A stretch of DNA of 43,126 nucleotides, taken from Erwinia pyrifoliae DSM 12163 (GTDB lineage Bacteria > Pseudomonadota > Gammaproteobacteria > Enterobacterales > Enterobacteriaceae). The DNA lies in the NCBI RefSeq assembly GCF_000026985.1, contig NC_017390.1, forward strand, positions 3,259,850 through 3,302,975. The letters run 5' to 3'. The position numbers and the translations under genes are program-made. This document shows, piece after piece, positions 27,846 to 37,434 of the stretch. Position 1 is the stretch's first letter. The number at the start of each line of letters is the position of its first letter. The notes under the pieces were generated by a model. It saw nothing but the letters and a program-made list of their open reading frames with translations, made no database searches and had not been told where the DNA came from.

Positions 27846-28439
27846 ATGCAAAAAGTTGTACTCGCCACCGGCAACCCCGGTAAGGTGCGTGAGCTGGCCG
27901 ACCTGCTGGCGGCCTCTGGTCTTGATATCGTGGCGCAGACGGAACTCGGCGTGGAGTCAGCCGAAGAGACCGGTTTGACCTTTATCGAGAATGCCATCCT
28001 GAAAGCGCGTCACGCCTCGGCGATGACCGGGCTACCGGCGATTGCCGATGATTCTGGCCTGGCGGTAGATATACTCGGCGGAGCGCCGGGTATTTATTCG
28101 GCTCGCTATGCGGGTGAAAATGCCTCTGACCAGCAGAATCTGGACAAACTTCTGGCGGCGCTGGATGCCGTAGCGGACGGCGAACGCCAGGCGCATTTTC
28201 ATTGCGTGCTGGTGTATCTGCGCCATGCCGCCGACCCCACGCCGCTGGTGTTCCACGGCAGCTGGACGGGTGTGATTGCGCGCACCACGTCTGGCGTTGG
28301 CGGTTTCGGCTATGATCCGATCTTCTTTGTCCCGGATCTGGGCAAAACGGCGGCCGAACTGAGCAAAAGTGAGAAGCTGGCCGTATCCCATCGCGGGAAA
28401 GCGCTGAACCTGCTGCTGAGCGCGATGAAACATGGTTAA
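27846..28439 (+). CDS. rdgB: RdgB XTP/dITP pyrophosphatase
   Basis: House-cleaning enzyme that hydrolyses dITP, XTP and ITP to monophosphates, preventing incorporation of deaminated purines. 197 residues, the same as E. coli. [10 protein letters not shown] (residues 7-16) is the substrate/phosphate loop, [21 protein letters not shown] carries the catalytic/metal Asp residues, and [16 protein letters not shown] and SHRGKAL complete the Ham1 fold. It overlaps hemW by 8 nt. In E. coli it follows yggU; here it follows yggT directly with a 131-bp gap that may contain its own promoter. Confidence 0.97.
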   Translation: MQKVVLATGNPGKVRELADLLAASGLDIVAQTELGVESAEETGLTFIENAILKARHASAMTGLPAIADDSGLAVDILGGAPGIYSARYAGENASDQQNLDKLLAALDAVADGERQAHFHCVLVYLRHAADPTPLVFHGSWTGVIARTTSGVGGFGYDPIFFVPDLGKTAAELSKSEKLAVSHRGKALNLLLSAMKHG

Positions 28440-29568
28440 TCTGCCCGCTTTAAGCCTGTATATCCATATTCCCTGGTGCGTACAGAAATGCCCGTATTGT
28501 GATTTCAATTCACACGCCTTAAAAGGCGAGGTGCCGCACGAAGAGTACGTGCAGCATCTGCTGAACGATCTGGATATTGACCTGCCCCTGACCTCTGGTC
28601 GCGATGTCAGTACTGTCTTTATCGGTGGCGGTACGCCCAGCCTGCTAAGCAGTGAGGCGATGCAGATGCTGCTGGACGGCGTGCGCGCAAGGCTGACGCT
28701 GGCGCACAACGCCGAAATCACGATGGAAGCCAACCCCGGCGCGGTCGAGGCCGATCGCTTTAGCGGCTATCAACGTGCCGGGATTAACCGTATTTCCATC
28801 GGCGTACAGAGCTTTAACCCGGCCAAACTGCAACGTCTCGGGCGCATTCACGGCCCGGATGAAGCCCGCCGCGCGGCGGAGCTTGCCGCCGGCCTCGGCC
28901 TGCGCAGCTTTAACCTTGATCTGATGCACGGCCTGCCCGATCAGTCGCTGGCAGAAGCGCTGGACGATTTACGCCAGGCGATTGCCCTGAACCCGCCGCA
29001 TCTGTCGTGGTATCAGCTGACTATCGAGCCGAACACGCTGTTTGCCTCAAGGCCGCCTCGCTTACCTGATGAAGACGACCTGTGGGATATTTTCGAGCAG
29101 GGCCATCAGTTACTGAGCGCCGCTGGTTATCAGCAGTATGAAACTTCCGCCTATGCGAAACCCGGCTATCGCTGCGAGCACAATTTGAACTACTGGCGTT
29201 TCGGTGATTACCTCGGCATTGGCTGCGGCGCACACGGTAAGCTGACTCAGCCAGACGGGACGATAATCCGCACCAGCAAAACCCGCCATCCGCGTGGCTT
29301 TATGGCCGGTAATTATCTGGATAAACGTGTTGAGGTGGCCGATGCAGAGAAGCCATTCGAGTTCTTTATGAACCGCTTTCGCCTGCTGGAAGCCGCGCCG
29401 CGCGCCGAATTTACGCGCTATACCGGCCTGCCAGAGCACAGCATCCGGGCGCAGATCGACACGGCGCTGGTCAAAGGCTATCTGACGGAAACGGCTGAAC
29501 ACTGGCAGGTCACCGAGAAAGGCAAACTGTTCCTGAACTCGCTGCTGGAGCTGTTCCTGGCTGAATAG
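28432..29568 (+). CDS. hemW: HemW heme chaperone (radical SAM)
   Basis: Radical SAM family protein related to coproporphyrinogen dehydrogenase HemN, but acting as a heme chaperone. 378 residues, the E. coli length. Iron-sulfur cysteines are Cys16, Cys20 and Cys23 in [16 protein letters not shown]; the GGGTPSLLS glycine motif and [10 protein letters not shown] follow. The first residues [16 protein letters not shown] match HemW. The start overlaps rdgB by 8 nt, so translation is coupled. A hairpin pair follows the stop. Confidence 0.96.
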   Translation: MVNLPALSLYIHIPWCVQKCPYCDFNSHALKGEVPHEEYVQHLLNDLDIDLPLTSGRDVSTVFIGGGTPSLLSSEAMQMLLDGVRARLTLAHNAEITMEANPGAVEADRFSGYQRAGINRISIGVQSFNPAKLQRLGRIHGPDEARRAAELAAGLGLRSFNLDLMHGLPDQSLAEALDDLRQAIALNPPHLSWYQLTIEPNTLFASRPPRLPDEDDLWDIFEQGHQLLSAAGYQQYETSAYAKPGYRCEHNLNYWRFGDYLGIGCGAHGKLTQPDGTIIRTSKTRHPRGFMAGNYLDKRVEVADAEKPFEFFMNRFRLLEAAPRAEFTRYTGLPEHSIRAQIDTALVKGYLTETAEHWQVTEKGKLFLNSLLELFLAE

Positions 29569-29580
29569 ATGCAGTAGATT

Positions 29581-29642
29581 CAGAGGAGGACACAGAAAAA
29601 GCGCCCTCCTCTGGTTGGCCAGGCCTTTCCTGCCTGGCTTTA
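29581..29642 (+). terminator. Two hairpins between hemW and the protease homologue
   Basis: CAGAGGAGG/CCTCCTCTG (29581-29589 with 29605-29613) and GCCAGGC/GCCTGGC (29618-29624 with 29632-29638) lie between convergent genes; the second is followed by TTTAC on the plus strand. Probably a shared bidirectional terminator region. Confidence 0.65.
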
Positions 29643-29651
29643 CAGCAAAGT

Positions 29652-30881
29652 TTATTGACCCGTGCTTTCAAAGAAGGTGATCACCTCTTCCTCTTTCAAC
29701 CCCTGCTCATTATGCTGGGTTAGAATCAGCCAGTACCTTTTCGTTGACGGGGTAGCATCACTCTGTTGACTCATATTTACTGAATACATAAGGCGGGTTT
29801 TTCCGGGGATTTCACAAACGGGCTTTTGATCAATGGAGTACTCCCCACACTCATTTTGCAACCAGATTTTCATTTTCCTGGTTTTATCTTCTTTAACCAC
29901 ACCCGTTGCTTCGTCTTTTTTCATAAAAGTGGCAAGACTGAATGCCTGCATATGCTCAATTTTTAGCTCTGGATCGCTGCTGGTGAACCATACTGGTTGT
30001 TCCGCATTTAGCAGTTCTCCCTGGTAAGAATTTGGGGTTATTGTTGCCTGTCTTGCCACAATATCATGCTGGAGCGGCAGCTGTTCACGGTTATTTTCAT
30101 CAGTAATGAAAGCGGATAACTCATTCATTATTTTTTCTGCGCTCATTGCATGATTTACATCATTAACATTTAGAGGGCCGGAGTAATTCACGCCAACTAA
30201 TTTATGGCTAACCTGTGAAAGTACTGGTGCGCCAGATGCCCCTGATACGGCTTCACAGTTGTAATCAAGAACCCCGGATGCATTTATTAATGTACAGGGC
30301 GCACCATCTTTCTTGTCTGATACACGGGCAGGCATTTTAATACCATTTCCATACTGAGTAATATATAAATCTTCACCAATGTCTGGATTATTTTTGCTGA
30401 CCTCCAGGCCACCAAATAACCTTTTCACATTCGCATACTTAAAATCAAAAGGATCAATACTCAACAAGGCATAATCGTCCAGACCACCATCACCGGACGC
30501 CAGCACCTGATCAATTTCAACGACAACATTCCTGCTGATTTCGTTACTCTGCTCATTACAATCACGGTGATGATAGTTAAGCCATATTTTCCCTGTGACT
30601 TTCTTGCCAACAGGATCAGTTACACTTGCATTATTGGTTAAAAATAAATTATCTGTGCCTAAAAGCGTTCCCGAACCCTTACTGTATTTATGTACCACTA
30701 AAGCAGAACTTAAACCATGATTATATATTTTCAGGTTTTTCTCTTTATAGCAGACCAAGCGCTGAGTCTCATTATTATCTTTTGAGAGGTGGTTAGCTTT
30801 TTTTATATCGCCTGCGCAGACAAAACTGCTGCAGAGACCGGAAAATAGCAGGACATTTAGCACTGACTTATTAAAAATCAT
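29652..30881 (-). CDS. Secreted trypsin-like (S1) protein lacking the catalytic His
   Basis: 409-residue exported protein with a signal peptide (MIFNKSVLNVLLFSGLCSSFVCAG, cleavage near residue 23). A chymotrypsin-like serine protease fold follows: the strand GSGTLLGTDNLFLTNNASV where family members have TNNHV, the Asp strand GLDDYALLSI (Asp135/136), and the serine loop AVSGASGAPVL (Ser216). The catalytic His position is Ala85, so the triad is incomplete. Residues 270-409 form an additional domain of unknown type ending EEEVITFFESTGQ. AT content is high and E. coli has ansB/yggM in this place, so it was probably acquired. It may be a pseudoenzyme that binds a substrate or inhibitor. The family call is reasonable; the function is unknown. 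Confidence 0.72.
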   Translation of the reverse strand: MIFNKSVLNVLLFSGLCSSFVCAGDIKKANHLSKDNNETQRLVCYKEKNLKIYNHGLSSALVVHKYSKGSGTLLGTDNLFLTNNASVTDPVGKKVTGKIWLNYHHRDCNEQSNEISRNVVVEIDQVLASGDGGLDDYALLSIDPFDFKYANVKRLFGGLEVSKNNPDIGEDLYITQYGNGIKMPARVSDKKDGAPCTLINASGVLDYNCEAVSGASGAPVLSQVSHKLVGVNYSGPLNVNDVNHAMSAEKIMNELSAFITDENNREQLPLQHDIVARQATITPNSYQGELLNAEQPVWFTSSDPELKIEHMQAFSLATFMKKDEATGVVKEDKTRKMKIWLQNECGEYSIDQKPVCEIPGKTRLMYSVNMSQQSDATPSTKRYWLILTQHNEQGLKEEEVITFFESTGQ

Positions 30882-31028
30882 AATTTTAACATCCTTTTCT
30901 AAAAAATGAAATTAATTGAATTTACTGCCTGAATACAGCACTTATACTGTACTGACTAAAAGCACTTTTAACCTACCATTTCCCCTTCACATAAAAAATC
31001 GGAACTCGCCTGATTTAATGAATAATAA

Positions 31029-31378
31029 GGCGATGACTCCAATTAGGGGTAAATATACTTTTCGATGAAGGCCACAGTGACCTTTTCATGCAACTCAATT
31101 ATGACGTGAAAATCAGATTGTTTTACGAGTCAGGCTTTTTATGCCCGTTCGTAACCTCATGCAGGGGCCAAAGGTGCAGGCCAGAATGCCGCCTGTTTTG
31201 GTGTTGTATGCATACCAGTCCCAGTGCTGCCGCGTTTTGCTGCTGACAAAGCTCCCCTGCTCATCCGGTTCGCAGATAAACCAAAGCAGAATCACAACGG
31301 GGCAAAGAACGTTAACGCAAGCTATGTGTAAACCTCAAAATCCTGATGCACAAATCCAACCAACCAGAATCATTACTC
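31029..31378 (-). mobile_element. Internally deleted IS1-family remnant
   Basis: The right end GGCGATGACTCCAATTA at 31029, with following sequence including ACCTTTTCATGCAACTC, resembles the IS1 right end (GGTAATGACTCCAACTT...TTTGTCATGCAGCTC). The opposite end, read on the minus strand, is GTAATGATTCTGGTTGG near 31378. Between them the minus strand encodes a fragment of InsB (31113-31295). Only about 350 of the usual 770 bp remain, so it cannot move by itself. Orientation of ends and frame agree with each other. Confidence 0.7.
31113..31295 (-). pseudogene. InsB transposase fragment (IS1 family)
   Basis: The 60-codon frame contains CEPDEQGSFVSSKTRQHWDW, then YAYNTKTGGILACTFGP, which aligns with the IS1 InsB segment [20 protein letters not shown], then FYAYDS...VFG. 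The N-terminal part and the C-terminal third of InsB are missing, so the DDE catalytic set is incomplete. It lies inside the IS1-like ends. Confidence 0.72.
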
Positions 31379-31459
31379 ATTTTTTATCAATAAATTGCCG
31401 TTTTGGCATATGACTAACGTTTTTCTTATAAATTCTTTCTGCACTTGCCACATAAGCTG

Positions 31460-31494
31460 AAAAGGCAGCCAGCAGTAAAAAATTTCTGGCTGCC
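31460..31494 (-). terminator. Terminator after yggN
   Basis: GGCAGCCAG (31464-31472) pairs with CTGGCTGCC (31486-31494) around a 13-nt loop; on the minus strand TTTTCAGC follows. It is 14 nt after the yggN stop. Confidence 0.75.
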
Positions 31495-31508
31495 AGGCCG
31501 CCTGCTTA

Positions 31509-32225
31509 TCACTTCAATCCGGCAATCAACGCCTTGCGCTGGTCTTCCAGGCTAATCACGCGGTTACAGACTTCATGACCGAAATTCTGGAAATCCTGCT
31601 GCTGATTGTTCCATTCAGCCTGAATAGACTGCTGTAAGCCCCCCAGGTTGCCCATAATCGCCTGCAGCGGATTATCACCATTGCCGACCGATTTAGTGCC
31701 CATCTCATTCAGGCTGTCCTGCACCACGCCACCCAGGGCGCTTTGCACCAGCTGCTCACCGTCCTGGCGTACTTCTGCCACCGCCTGATGGTGGAAGGTC
31801 AGACCGTCGCTGCGATGCTCAATAATGCGGTTCATCTGCTGCTTTAGCTGGCTATCCAGCGTGGTCAGGCGCTTACGCACGTTGCTGTTCTGACCCAGCT
31901 TATCAACAATCACCCGGTCCAGCGCCACGCGACCTTTCTCCAGCCGCTGTTTCGCGCCGTTGTCAATCCACGTTAAATCACGACGCAGCGCGTTCTGATA
32001 GTCGATTGCTTTCTGGCGGGTCGCCGGGTCGGTGCTCACCAGACTGCCGTTACGCTGCACGTCACCTGAAGGTGAAATCGACAGATTGCCGCTGGCACCC
32101 ACCACCTTCACCTGCTGCGGGCTGATAACAATGTCGTCCTGAGGGTTAACGCGACACTGGTAATCTGCCTGAGCCTGGCCTGCGGCCAGCAGCAGCAATG
32201 CTCCACTGAAAAGCATTTTGCGCAT
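31509..32225 (-). CDS. yggN: YggN periplasmic DUF2884 protein
   Basis: Exported protein of the DUF2884 family, 238 residues from MRKMLFSG at 32225 (E. coli YggN 239). A signal peptide covers about residues 1-20 (MLFSGALLLLAAGQAQA). The mature part begins DYQCRVNPQDDIVISPQQV and is mostly helical and Gln-rich, with MNRIIEHRSDGLTFHHQAV matching the family. The start has AAGGAGTAAA upstream; an in-frame ATG 23 codons before it is rejected since it would extend past the signal peptide. Function unknown. It shares strand with yggL/trmB but is separated by about 130 bp. Confidence 0.92.
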   Translation of the reverse strand: MRKMLFSGALLLLAAGQAQADYQCRVNPQDDIVISPQQVKVVGASGNLSISPSGDVQRNGSLVSTDPATRQKAIDYQNALRRDLTWIDNGAKQRLEKGRVALDRVIVDKLGQNSNVRKRLTTLDSQLKQQMNRIIEHRSDGLTFHHQAVAEVRQDGEQLVQSALGGVVQDSLNEMGTKSVGNGDNPLQAIMGNLGGLQQSIQAEWNNQQQDFQNFGHEVCNRVISLEDQRKALIAGLK

Positions 32226-32354
32226 GGTTTTACTCCTTGATAGAAAAAAGGGGCGACCGATAAAACGGTCACCCCAGGTTAAACAATGGTGCATGCCCCG
32301 CAGACGGACGCTGCTTCAGCTTCCGCCGGGGTTTTCATCTGCATCCTGATATAC

Positions 32355-32681
32355 TCAGTCCCACCAGACGTCAAAAAGTTCGGTCACTTTCACGTCACCC
32401 AGCTGGCGTGCTTCCAGCCAGTTTTTTACCAGCTCACGGTGTTCGTCAGTACATTTGCCGATTTTCTGCAGGCAGACCAGGCCTTCCCACTGCAGATAGC
32501 CGCTACCGTCAAACGCTAGTCCGTTAGGGGCAATCACTTCATTAATAAGCGCATCAACGGTGCTGTCGATGGTCTGTTCGTCGCTTCCTTCGGGGAAAGT
32601 GAAACCGACAGCGAAACCTAACTCCTGAAACTCATCAATGTGCATTTTCTTGCGAAGACGACGACTGCGTTGTGTAGCCAT
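32355..32681 (-). CDS. yggL: YggL, 50S-associated DUF469 protein
   Basis: Small protein of the YggL/DUF469 family, 108 residues, equal to E. coli. The basic N-terminus ([20 protein letters not shown]) precedes a compact domain (LGFAVGFTFPEGSDEQTID, then LQWEGLVCLQKIGKCTDEHR). E. coli YggL has been reported to associate with the large ribosomal subunit. The ATG overlaps the trmB stop by one base (TAATG), so translation is coupled to trmB. Confidence 0.94.
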   Translation of the reverse strand: MATQRSRRLRKKMHIDEFQELGFAVGFTFPEGSDEQTIDSTVDALINEVIAPNGLAFDGSGYLQWEGLVCLQKIGKCTDEHRELVKNWLEARQLGDVKVTELFDVWWD

Positions 32682-33400
32682 TATTTAACCCTCTCAAACA
32701 TCAGATCCCATACACCGTGGCCAAGACGCTGACCACGCTGCTCAAATTTTGTTAGCGGTCGGGATTCCGGGCGCGGAACCCAGTCGCCGCTTGGTGACTG
32801 ATTTTTATAGCCGTCGATGCTGTTCATCACCTCCAGCATATGTTGCGCATAGGCTTCCCAGTCGGTTGCCATATGGAACACGCCGCCCAGTTTCAGCTTA
32901 CGCATCACCAGCTCGGCGAACGGAACCTGCACGATGCGGCGTTTGTTATGACGCGCCTTATGCCACGGATCCGGGAAAAACAGCTGCACCATACGCAGCG
33001 AGTTATCCGGGATCATCGTATTCAGCACTTCTACCGCATCATGGCACATCACGCGCAGGTTATTCACCCCGGCCTCTTGCGCCGTTGCCAGGCAGGCCCC
33101 CACGCCCGGTGAATGTACTTCAATACCGAGGAAGTTCTGCTGTGGATTGTTGGCAGCCATGGTGACCAGCGAAGCGCCCATGCCAAAGCCAATTTCTAAC
33201 ACCAGCGGGGCTTCCCGGCCAAACAGAGCGGTTAAATCGACCGGTTCCGGCTGATACTCGACGCCCATCACCGGCCAGAGCTGATCCAGCGCCTGCTGCT
33301 GACCTTTGGTCAAGCGGCCCTGGCGACGTACAAAGCTGCGGATGCGGCGTATAGCGCGACCGTTTTCGTCAAATTCCGGTGAGATAACATCGTTTTTCAT
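32681..33400 (-). CDS. trmB: tRNA m7G46 methyltransferase
   Basis: SAM-dependent methylation of G46 in the tRNA variable loop. 239 residues, the E. coli length. The SAM motif is [17 protein letters not shown] (about 70-86), followed by [16 protein letters not shown] and the TrmB signature [19 protein letters not shown] with the catalytic Asp near residue 149. yggL follows with a one-base stop/start overlap. It is divergent from mutY across 244 bp. Confidence 0.97.
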   Translation of the reverse strand: MKNDVISPEFDENGRAIRRIRSFVRRQGRLTKGQQQALDQLWPVMGVEYQPEPVDLTALFGREAPLVLEIGFGMGASLVTMAANNPQQNFLGIEVHSPGVGACLATAQEAGVNNLRVMCHDAVEVLNTMIPDNSLRMVQLFFPDPWHKARHNKRRIVQVPFAELVMRKLKLGGVFHMATDWEAYAQHMLEVMNSIDGYKNQSPSGDWVPRPESRPLTKFEQRGQRLGHGVWDLMFERVK

Positions 33401-33644
33401 GATTCTGCCTGCAACTGTGCACTGTAGAAAGCGGGCATTATGCCCTCAGGGAGTGAAAACATAAAGGCTACCCTGTCTGGCGTAGAATACGTTTAGCTGG
33501 CTGTCAGTATAGCCGCAGTTGAAGCTGGAGTTCCTTCACGTCAGCACCATTCATAAAATGCAGTGAATATCCGGTTTACACTGATTATTGTCTGTGCTGG
33601 AATCCCTGCCTGATTTATCTGAATGACAGGCGGAAACAGACATT

Positions 33645-34721
33645 ATGCAGGCATCACAGTTCTCACAGCAGGTACTGGACTGGTATCAGCGCTATGGTCG
33701 TAAAACTCTGCCGTGGCAGCTGGAAAAAACGCCTTATAAGGTCTGGTTATCTGAGGTGATGCTGCAGCAGACACAGGTCGCCACCGTTATTCCCTATTTC
33801 GAGCGCTTTATGGCGCGCTTCCCAAACGTTAGCGACCTGGCTGCCGCCCCGCTTGATGAAGTGCTGCATCTGTGGACCGGCCTCGGCTATTACGCGCGCG
33901 CGCGCAATCTACATAAAGCGGCGCAAACCGTGGTGGAGAAGCACGGCGGGGTTTTCCCGCACACTTTCGCAGAAGTCGCCGATCTGCCTGGCGTAGGCCG
34001 CTCAACTGCCGGTGCCATCCTGTCGCTGGCGCTGGGTAAGCATTTTCCTATCCTTGACGGCAACGTTAAGCGCGTGCTGGCTCGCTGTTACGCCGTAGCG
34101 GGCTGGCCAGCCAGAAAAGAGGTGGAAAAACGCCTGTGGCAAATCAGTGAAGAGGTGACTCCCGCCAACGGCGTCCGCCAGTTTAATCAGGCGATGATGG
34201 ATCTTGGCGCAATGGTCTGCACCCGCTCGAAGCCAAAATGTGAAATCTGCCCGCTGAATACCGGCTGCATTGCCTATGCACACGGCAGTTGGGCGCAGTA
34301 TCCGGGTAAAAAACCCAAACAGACTATCCCGCAGCGCACCGGCTGGCTGCTGCTGATGCAGCAGGGCCAGGATGTGTGGCTGGAACAGCGCCCACCGGTC
34401 GGGCTGTGGGGCGGGCTGTTTTGCTTCCCGCAGTACGCTACCGAGTGCGAGCTGCGCCTGGCGCTACGCGCGCGCGGGGTCGATGACGGCCAGCTGCAAC
34501 AGATGAATGCATTCCGCCATACCTTCAGTCATTTCCACCTGGATATTGTCCCCATGTGGCTGGATCTGCCTTCTGCCCGAGTGGCAATGGATGATGGCGC
34601 GGGTCTCTGGTATAACTTAGCGCAGCCGCCCGCCGTGGGGCTGGCCGCACCGGTGGAACGCCTGCTACAGCAGCTGCGCCAGCCGCAACAAATGGCGCTG
34701 AGCGCTGGCGCAACAGAATAA
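33645..34721 (+). CDS. mutY: Adenine DNA glycosylase
   Basis: Removes adenine mispaired with 8-oxoguanine. 358 residues (E. coli 350). Catalytic Glu37 is in [11 protein letters not shown] (family sequence EVMLQQTQV), the helix-hairpin-helix is [13 protein letters not shown] (113-125), and Asp138 is in LDGNVKR. The [4Fe-4S] ligands have the expected spacing C-x6-C-x2-C-x5-C in [17 protein letters not shown]. The C-terminal NUDIX-like domain contains [10 protein letters not shown] and [12 protein letters not shown]. yggX follows 10 nt later and mltC after that, the same operon as in E. coli. Confidence 0.98.
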   Translation: MQASQFSQQVLDWYQRYGRKTLPWQLEKTPYKVWLSEVMLQQTQVATVIPYFERFMARFPNVSDLAAAPLDEVLHLWTGLGYYARARNLHKAAQTVVEKHGGVFPHTFAEVADLPGVGRSTAGAILSLALGKHFPILDGNVKRVLARCYAVAGWPARKEVEKRLWQISEEVTPANGVRQFNQAMMDLGAMVCTRSKPKCEICPLNTGCIAYAHGSWAQYPGKKPKQTIPQRTGWLLLMQQGQDVWLEQRPPVGLWGGLFCFPQYATECELRLALRARGVDDGQLQQMNAFRHTFSHFHLDIVPMWLDLPSARVAMDDGAGLWYNLAQPPAVGLAAPVERLLQQLRQPQQMALSAGATE

Positions 34722-34731
34722 AGGAAGAGTA

Positions 34732-35004
34732 ATGATCCGAACTATTTTTTGTACCTTTCTGCAACGTGATGCCGAAGGGCAAGATTTCCAGCTATATCCC
34801 GGTGAAGTGGGTAAGCGTATCTTTAATGAGATTTCGAAAGATGCCTGGTCAAAATGGATGGCAAAACAGACCATGCTGATCAATGAAAAAAAACTCAGTA
34901 TGATGAATCCTGATGACCGCAAACTGCTGGAACAGGAGATGATTAAGTTCTTGTTCGAAGGCCATGAGGTTCATATCGAAGGTTATACCCCGCCGGAAGA
35001 ATAA
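34732..35004 (+). CDS. yggX: YggX oxidative damage protection protein
   Basis: Small iron-trafficking protein of 90 residues that protects iron-sulfur clusters from superoxide. The N-terminus [19 protein letters not shown] contains the conserved Cys7. [20 protein letters not shown] is typical, as is the PPEE end. The ATG has AAAGGAAGAG upstream, 10 nt after the mutY stop; MutY itself is an iron-sulfur protein, which fits the grouping. In Salmonella and E. coli it is in the SoxS regulon; no soxbox was looked for successfully here. Confidence 0.96.
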   Translation: MIRTIFCTFLQRDAEGQDFQLYPGEVGKRIFNEISKDAWSKWMAKQTMLINEKKLSMMNPDDRKLLEQEMIKFLFEGHEVHIEGYTPPEE

Positions 35005-35056
35005 GCGTTGGGCCTCAATGAGGAGGCCTTATACATTGTGGGCAATGTACAAAAAA

Positions 35057-36136
35057 ATGAATAAGAAACTGATTTCTTTACTAATTATTGCACCGTTATT
35101 GATCTCCTGCTCAAGCAAGAAACAGAACGTCTTCCATGAAGAGTGGGTTAAAGACACTAACGCTTTCGATATTTTGATGGGACAGTTTGCCCACAACATC
35201 GAAAATATCTGGGGGATCAATGAGGTGCTGATCGCCGGCCCGAAAGACTATGTGAAGTACAGCGATGGGTACTACACGCGTAGCCATATCAACTTTGACG
35301 CCGGTAGCATCACCATTGAAACCATCGCCGGAACTGACCCGATGGCCAGCCTGCGCCAGGCGATCATTACCACCCTACTGATCGGTGAAGATCCCGGCGA
35401 CGTCGACCTCTATTCCGACGCCAACGATATTCAGACAGGCCAGGAGCCGCTGCTGTACGGCCAGGTACTGGATAATACCGGACAGGCTATTCGCTGGCAG
35501 GGACGTGCCGCCAGTTTTGCTGACTACCTGATTCAGAACAAACTGCAGCGCCGTAATTCCGGCCTGCATGTGATCTGGTCGGTTACCGTCCCGATGATTC
35601 CGAACCATCTCGACAAACGCGCACACAAATACTTGCCTATGGTACGCAAAGCCGCCGAGCGTTACGGCGTGGATCAATCGCTGATCCTGGCGATCATGCA
35701 GATTGAATCAAGCTTTAACCCGTATGCGGTCAGCCATGCTGATGCGCTGGGCCTGATGCAGGTTGTGCAGCATACTGCCGGTCTTGACGTCTTCCGTATG
35801 AAGGGGAAATGGGGCAAACCCAGTCGCAGTTACCTGCTGGACCCGGAGAACAACATCGATGCCGGAGCGGCCTATCTGTCCCTGCTACAGGGCAGTTATC
35901 TTGCCGGTATCAGTAACCCAACCTCACGTCGCTATGCGGTGATCACCGCATACAACGGTGGCGCGGGCAGCGTGCTGCGGGTGTTCTCCAGCGATAAAGA
36001 TCGTGCTTTCAGCGCGATCAATAGCTTGCCCCCTTCTGAGGTCTACCAGACGCTAACCAACAAGCATCCGTCAGCTGAATCGCGTCGTTACCTGTACAAG
36101 GTGAACAACGCACAGAAGGGCTACCACCGCTACTAG
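35057..36136 (+). CDS. mltC: Membrane-bound lytic transglycosylase C
   Basis: Outer-membrane lipoprotein that cleaves peptidoglycan glycan strands to 1,6-anhydro products. From MNKKLISL at 35057 it has 359 residues, the E. coli length. The lipobox is PLLISCSS with lipidated Cys18. The SLT fold has the catalytic Glu in [17 protein letters not shown], then ALGLMQVVQ and [12 protein letters not shown]. In-frame alternatives are ATG 35045 and TTG 35036; the only strong GAGGAGG lies at about 35020-35026 and fits TTG 35036 best, so the exact start is uncertain. Follows yggX in the mutY operon. Confidence 0.95.
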   Translation: MNKKLISLLIIAPLLISCSSKKQNVFHEEWVKDTNAFDILMGQFAHNIENIWGINEVLIAGPKDYVKYSDGYYTRSHINFDAGSITIETIAGTDPMASLRQAIITTLLIGEDPGDVDLYSDANDIQTGQEPLLYGQVLDNTGQAIRWQGRAASFADYLIQNKLQRRNSGLHVIWSVTVPMIPNHLDKRAHKYLPMVRKAAERYGVDQSLILAIMQIESSFNPYAVSHADALGLMQVVQHTAGLDVFRMKGKWGKPSRSYLLDPENNIDAGAAYLSLLQGSYLAGISNPTSRRYAVITAYNGGAGSVLRVFSSDKDRAFSAINSLPPSEVYQTLTNKHPSAESRRYLYKVNNAQKGYHRY

Positions 36137-36195
36137 TGATAACCCACCTCTTTTTTATCCTGGCGGATCGGTAGTTCAGGTCCGCCAAAATCCAC

Positions 36196-36375
36196 TTAGC
36201 GCCAGCCCAACCCGATATATTTATATGCCGGTGAGTCCTGCATACCGGCGTTGCGGGCATTCACGGCTACCCACACGGAAAGCAGCTGACTGCCCGGCGG
36301 AATATTGTGGATAGAAGCACAGCCAGGCTGGGGCTGAACATGTTCATTGTCACCACCATTGATTGGCGCACAATA
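36196..36375 (-). pseudogene. Possible C-terminal gene fragment between mltC and tetR
   Basis: A 59-codon minus-strand frame with no start codon reads like real protein: INGGDNEHVQPQPGCASIHN, then IPPGSQLLSVWVAVNARNAG and YKYIGLGWR at the end. An in-frame TGA lies just upstream. I do not recognise the family. It is likely the tail of a lost gene. Confidence 0.35.
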
Positions 36376-36719
36376 TCAGTTATTCGCAGAAAAACCGTTA
36401 TTTTAGTTTAGTATCTGTTGTAGGATTAGACTGAAAAAATCCTGTATCATCGGGATCCGCGCTTTACCCTTCCACCAGTTAATATAATAAAACATTGAAA
36501 TGGAAGGATTAAAACAAAAAAGACATTGATAACGTGAAGAAATCATTAGACGAACCTCACGTTTTAGTAATAAATAAAGATAAATATTTTAAATGTAATG
36601 TGAGTATGGCAATGATCTTTACTACTTATACCATTCCGGGTAGCAGGCACTAACATTCCGACAATCACCGCCGTAAGTGATGTGGTACTGACTACCGTTC
36701 TTAGGACAGACTGACTTAA
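36376..36719. other. Interval upstream of tetR, AT-rich with a Cys-rich frame
   Basis: The first 240 bp are AT-rich with no gene I can support. On the minus strand at 36622-36736 an open frame without an ATG reads KSVCPKNGSQYHITYGGDC, then RNVSACYPEWYK and a double stop (TAG TAA). Its four cysteines and its overlap with the tetR start make it curious but unproven. No good promoter for tetR was identified. Confidence 0.3.
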
Positions 36720-37373
36720 ATGGAAAATGAGGTTAACGTGGAACAGAGGGATTCTGCCAGCATTCTGGTATTAACGAGAACACGCGCCAGAACACGTCAC
36801 TTGCTGATTGACACCGCAATAAGGCTTTTTGACAGCGGTGCCTTTCCTTCAATAACGGAAGTCGCGCATGAAGCACGGCTGTCACGCGCCACCGCCTATC
36901 GTTACTTCCCCACGCAAAGTGCGCTGGTTTCCGCCATTGTTGCTGCAACATTAAGCCCGATGGCAGACTGGCAGCCCGCGCATCAGGATGTCATTGCACG
37001 CATAAACGAATTATTGAGCTTCGCATTTCCACATATGCTAAAGCATGAAGGCACGCTGCGTGCCGCACTGCATCTGTCTTTGACGCAGTGGGCGCAGTCG
37101 CAGTCCGCCGATGCTCCTCCGTTAAAAGAGAAGCTGGTGCGCGGTAATCGCGAAGCGGTTCTTAAGCTGGTCACGCAGCCGCTTAACGACGAGCTAACGC
37201 CGCAGCTAATCGACCGCGTAGTGCGTGCATTATCACTGATATACGGCTCTGAGATTTTTCTGGTGATGAAAGACGTCTGGGGCTGTGATAACGACGAGCT
37301 GCAGGATATAGGTAAGTGGGTTGCCAGAGCAATCGTGCGCCAGGCACGGGAGGATGTGCTGGCAACAGGATAA
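36720..37373 (+). CDS. TetR-family transcriptional regulator
   Basis: 217-residue regulator. The DNA-binding domain is at about residues 26-70, with helix-turn-helix ITEVAHEARLSRATAYRYFP (45-64) as in TetR/AcrR proteins. The C-terminal half is a helical ligand/dimer domain of no recognised subfamily (FAFPHMLKHEGTLRAALHLS). The start at 36720 gives a 20-residue basic/polar extension; a second ATG is not obvious. It is convergent with speC and shares a bidirectional terminator with it. Its targets are not visible: no adjacent divergent gene exists. This spot holds nupG in E. coli. Confidence 0.85.
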   Translation: MENEVNVEQRDSASILVLTRTRARTRHLLIDTAIRLFDSGAFPSITEVAHEARLSRATAYRYFPTQSALVSAIVAATLSPMADWQPAHQDVIARINELLSFAFPHMLKHEGTLRAALHLSLTQWAQSQSADAPPLKEKLVRGNREAVLKLVTQPLNDELTPQLIDRVVRALSLIYGSEIFLVMKDVWGCDNDELQDIGKWVARAIVRQAREDVLATG

Positions 37374-37400
37374 ACAGGCCGGGACTTTTCACATCTCCAT

Positions 37401-37430
37401 AAAGGGGCGACCTCTTCGGTCGCCCCATAC
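37401..37430. terminator. Bidirectional terminator between tetR and speC
   Basis: GGGGCGACC (37404-37412) pairs with GGTCGCCCC (37418-37426) around a 5-nt loop, between convergent tetR and speC. The minus strand has TTTATGG after the stem. Confidence 0.75.
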
Positions 37431-37434
37431 CAGC

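Noticed and set aside
31141..31413. 90-codon plus-strand frame
   Set aside because: Antisense to the InsB fragment and the IS1 end; no independent support.
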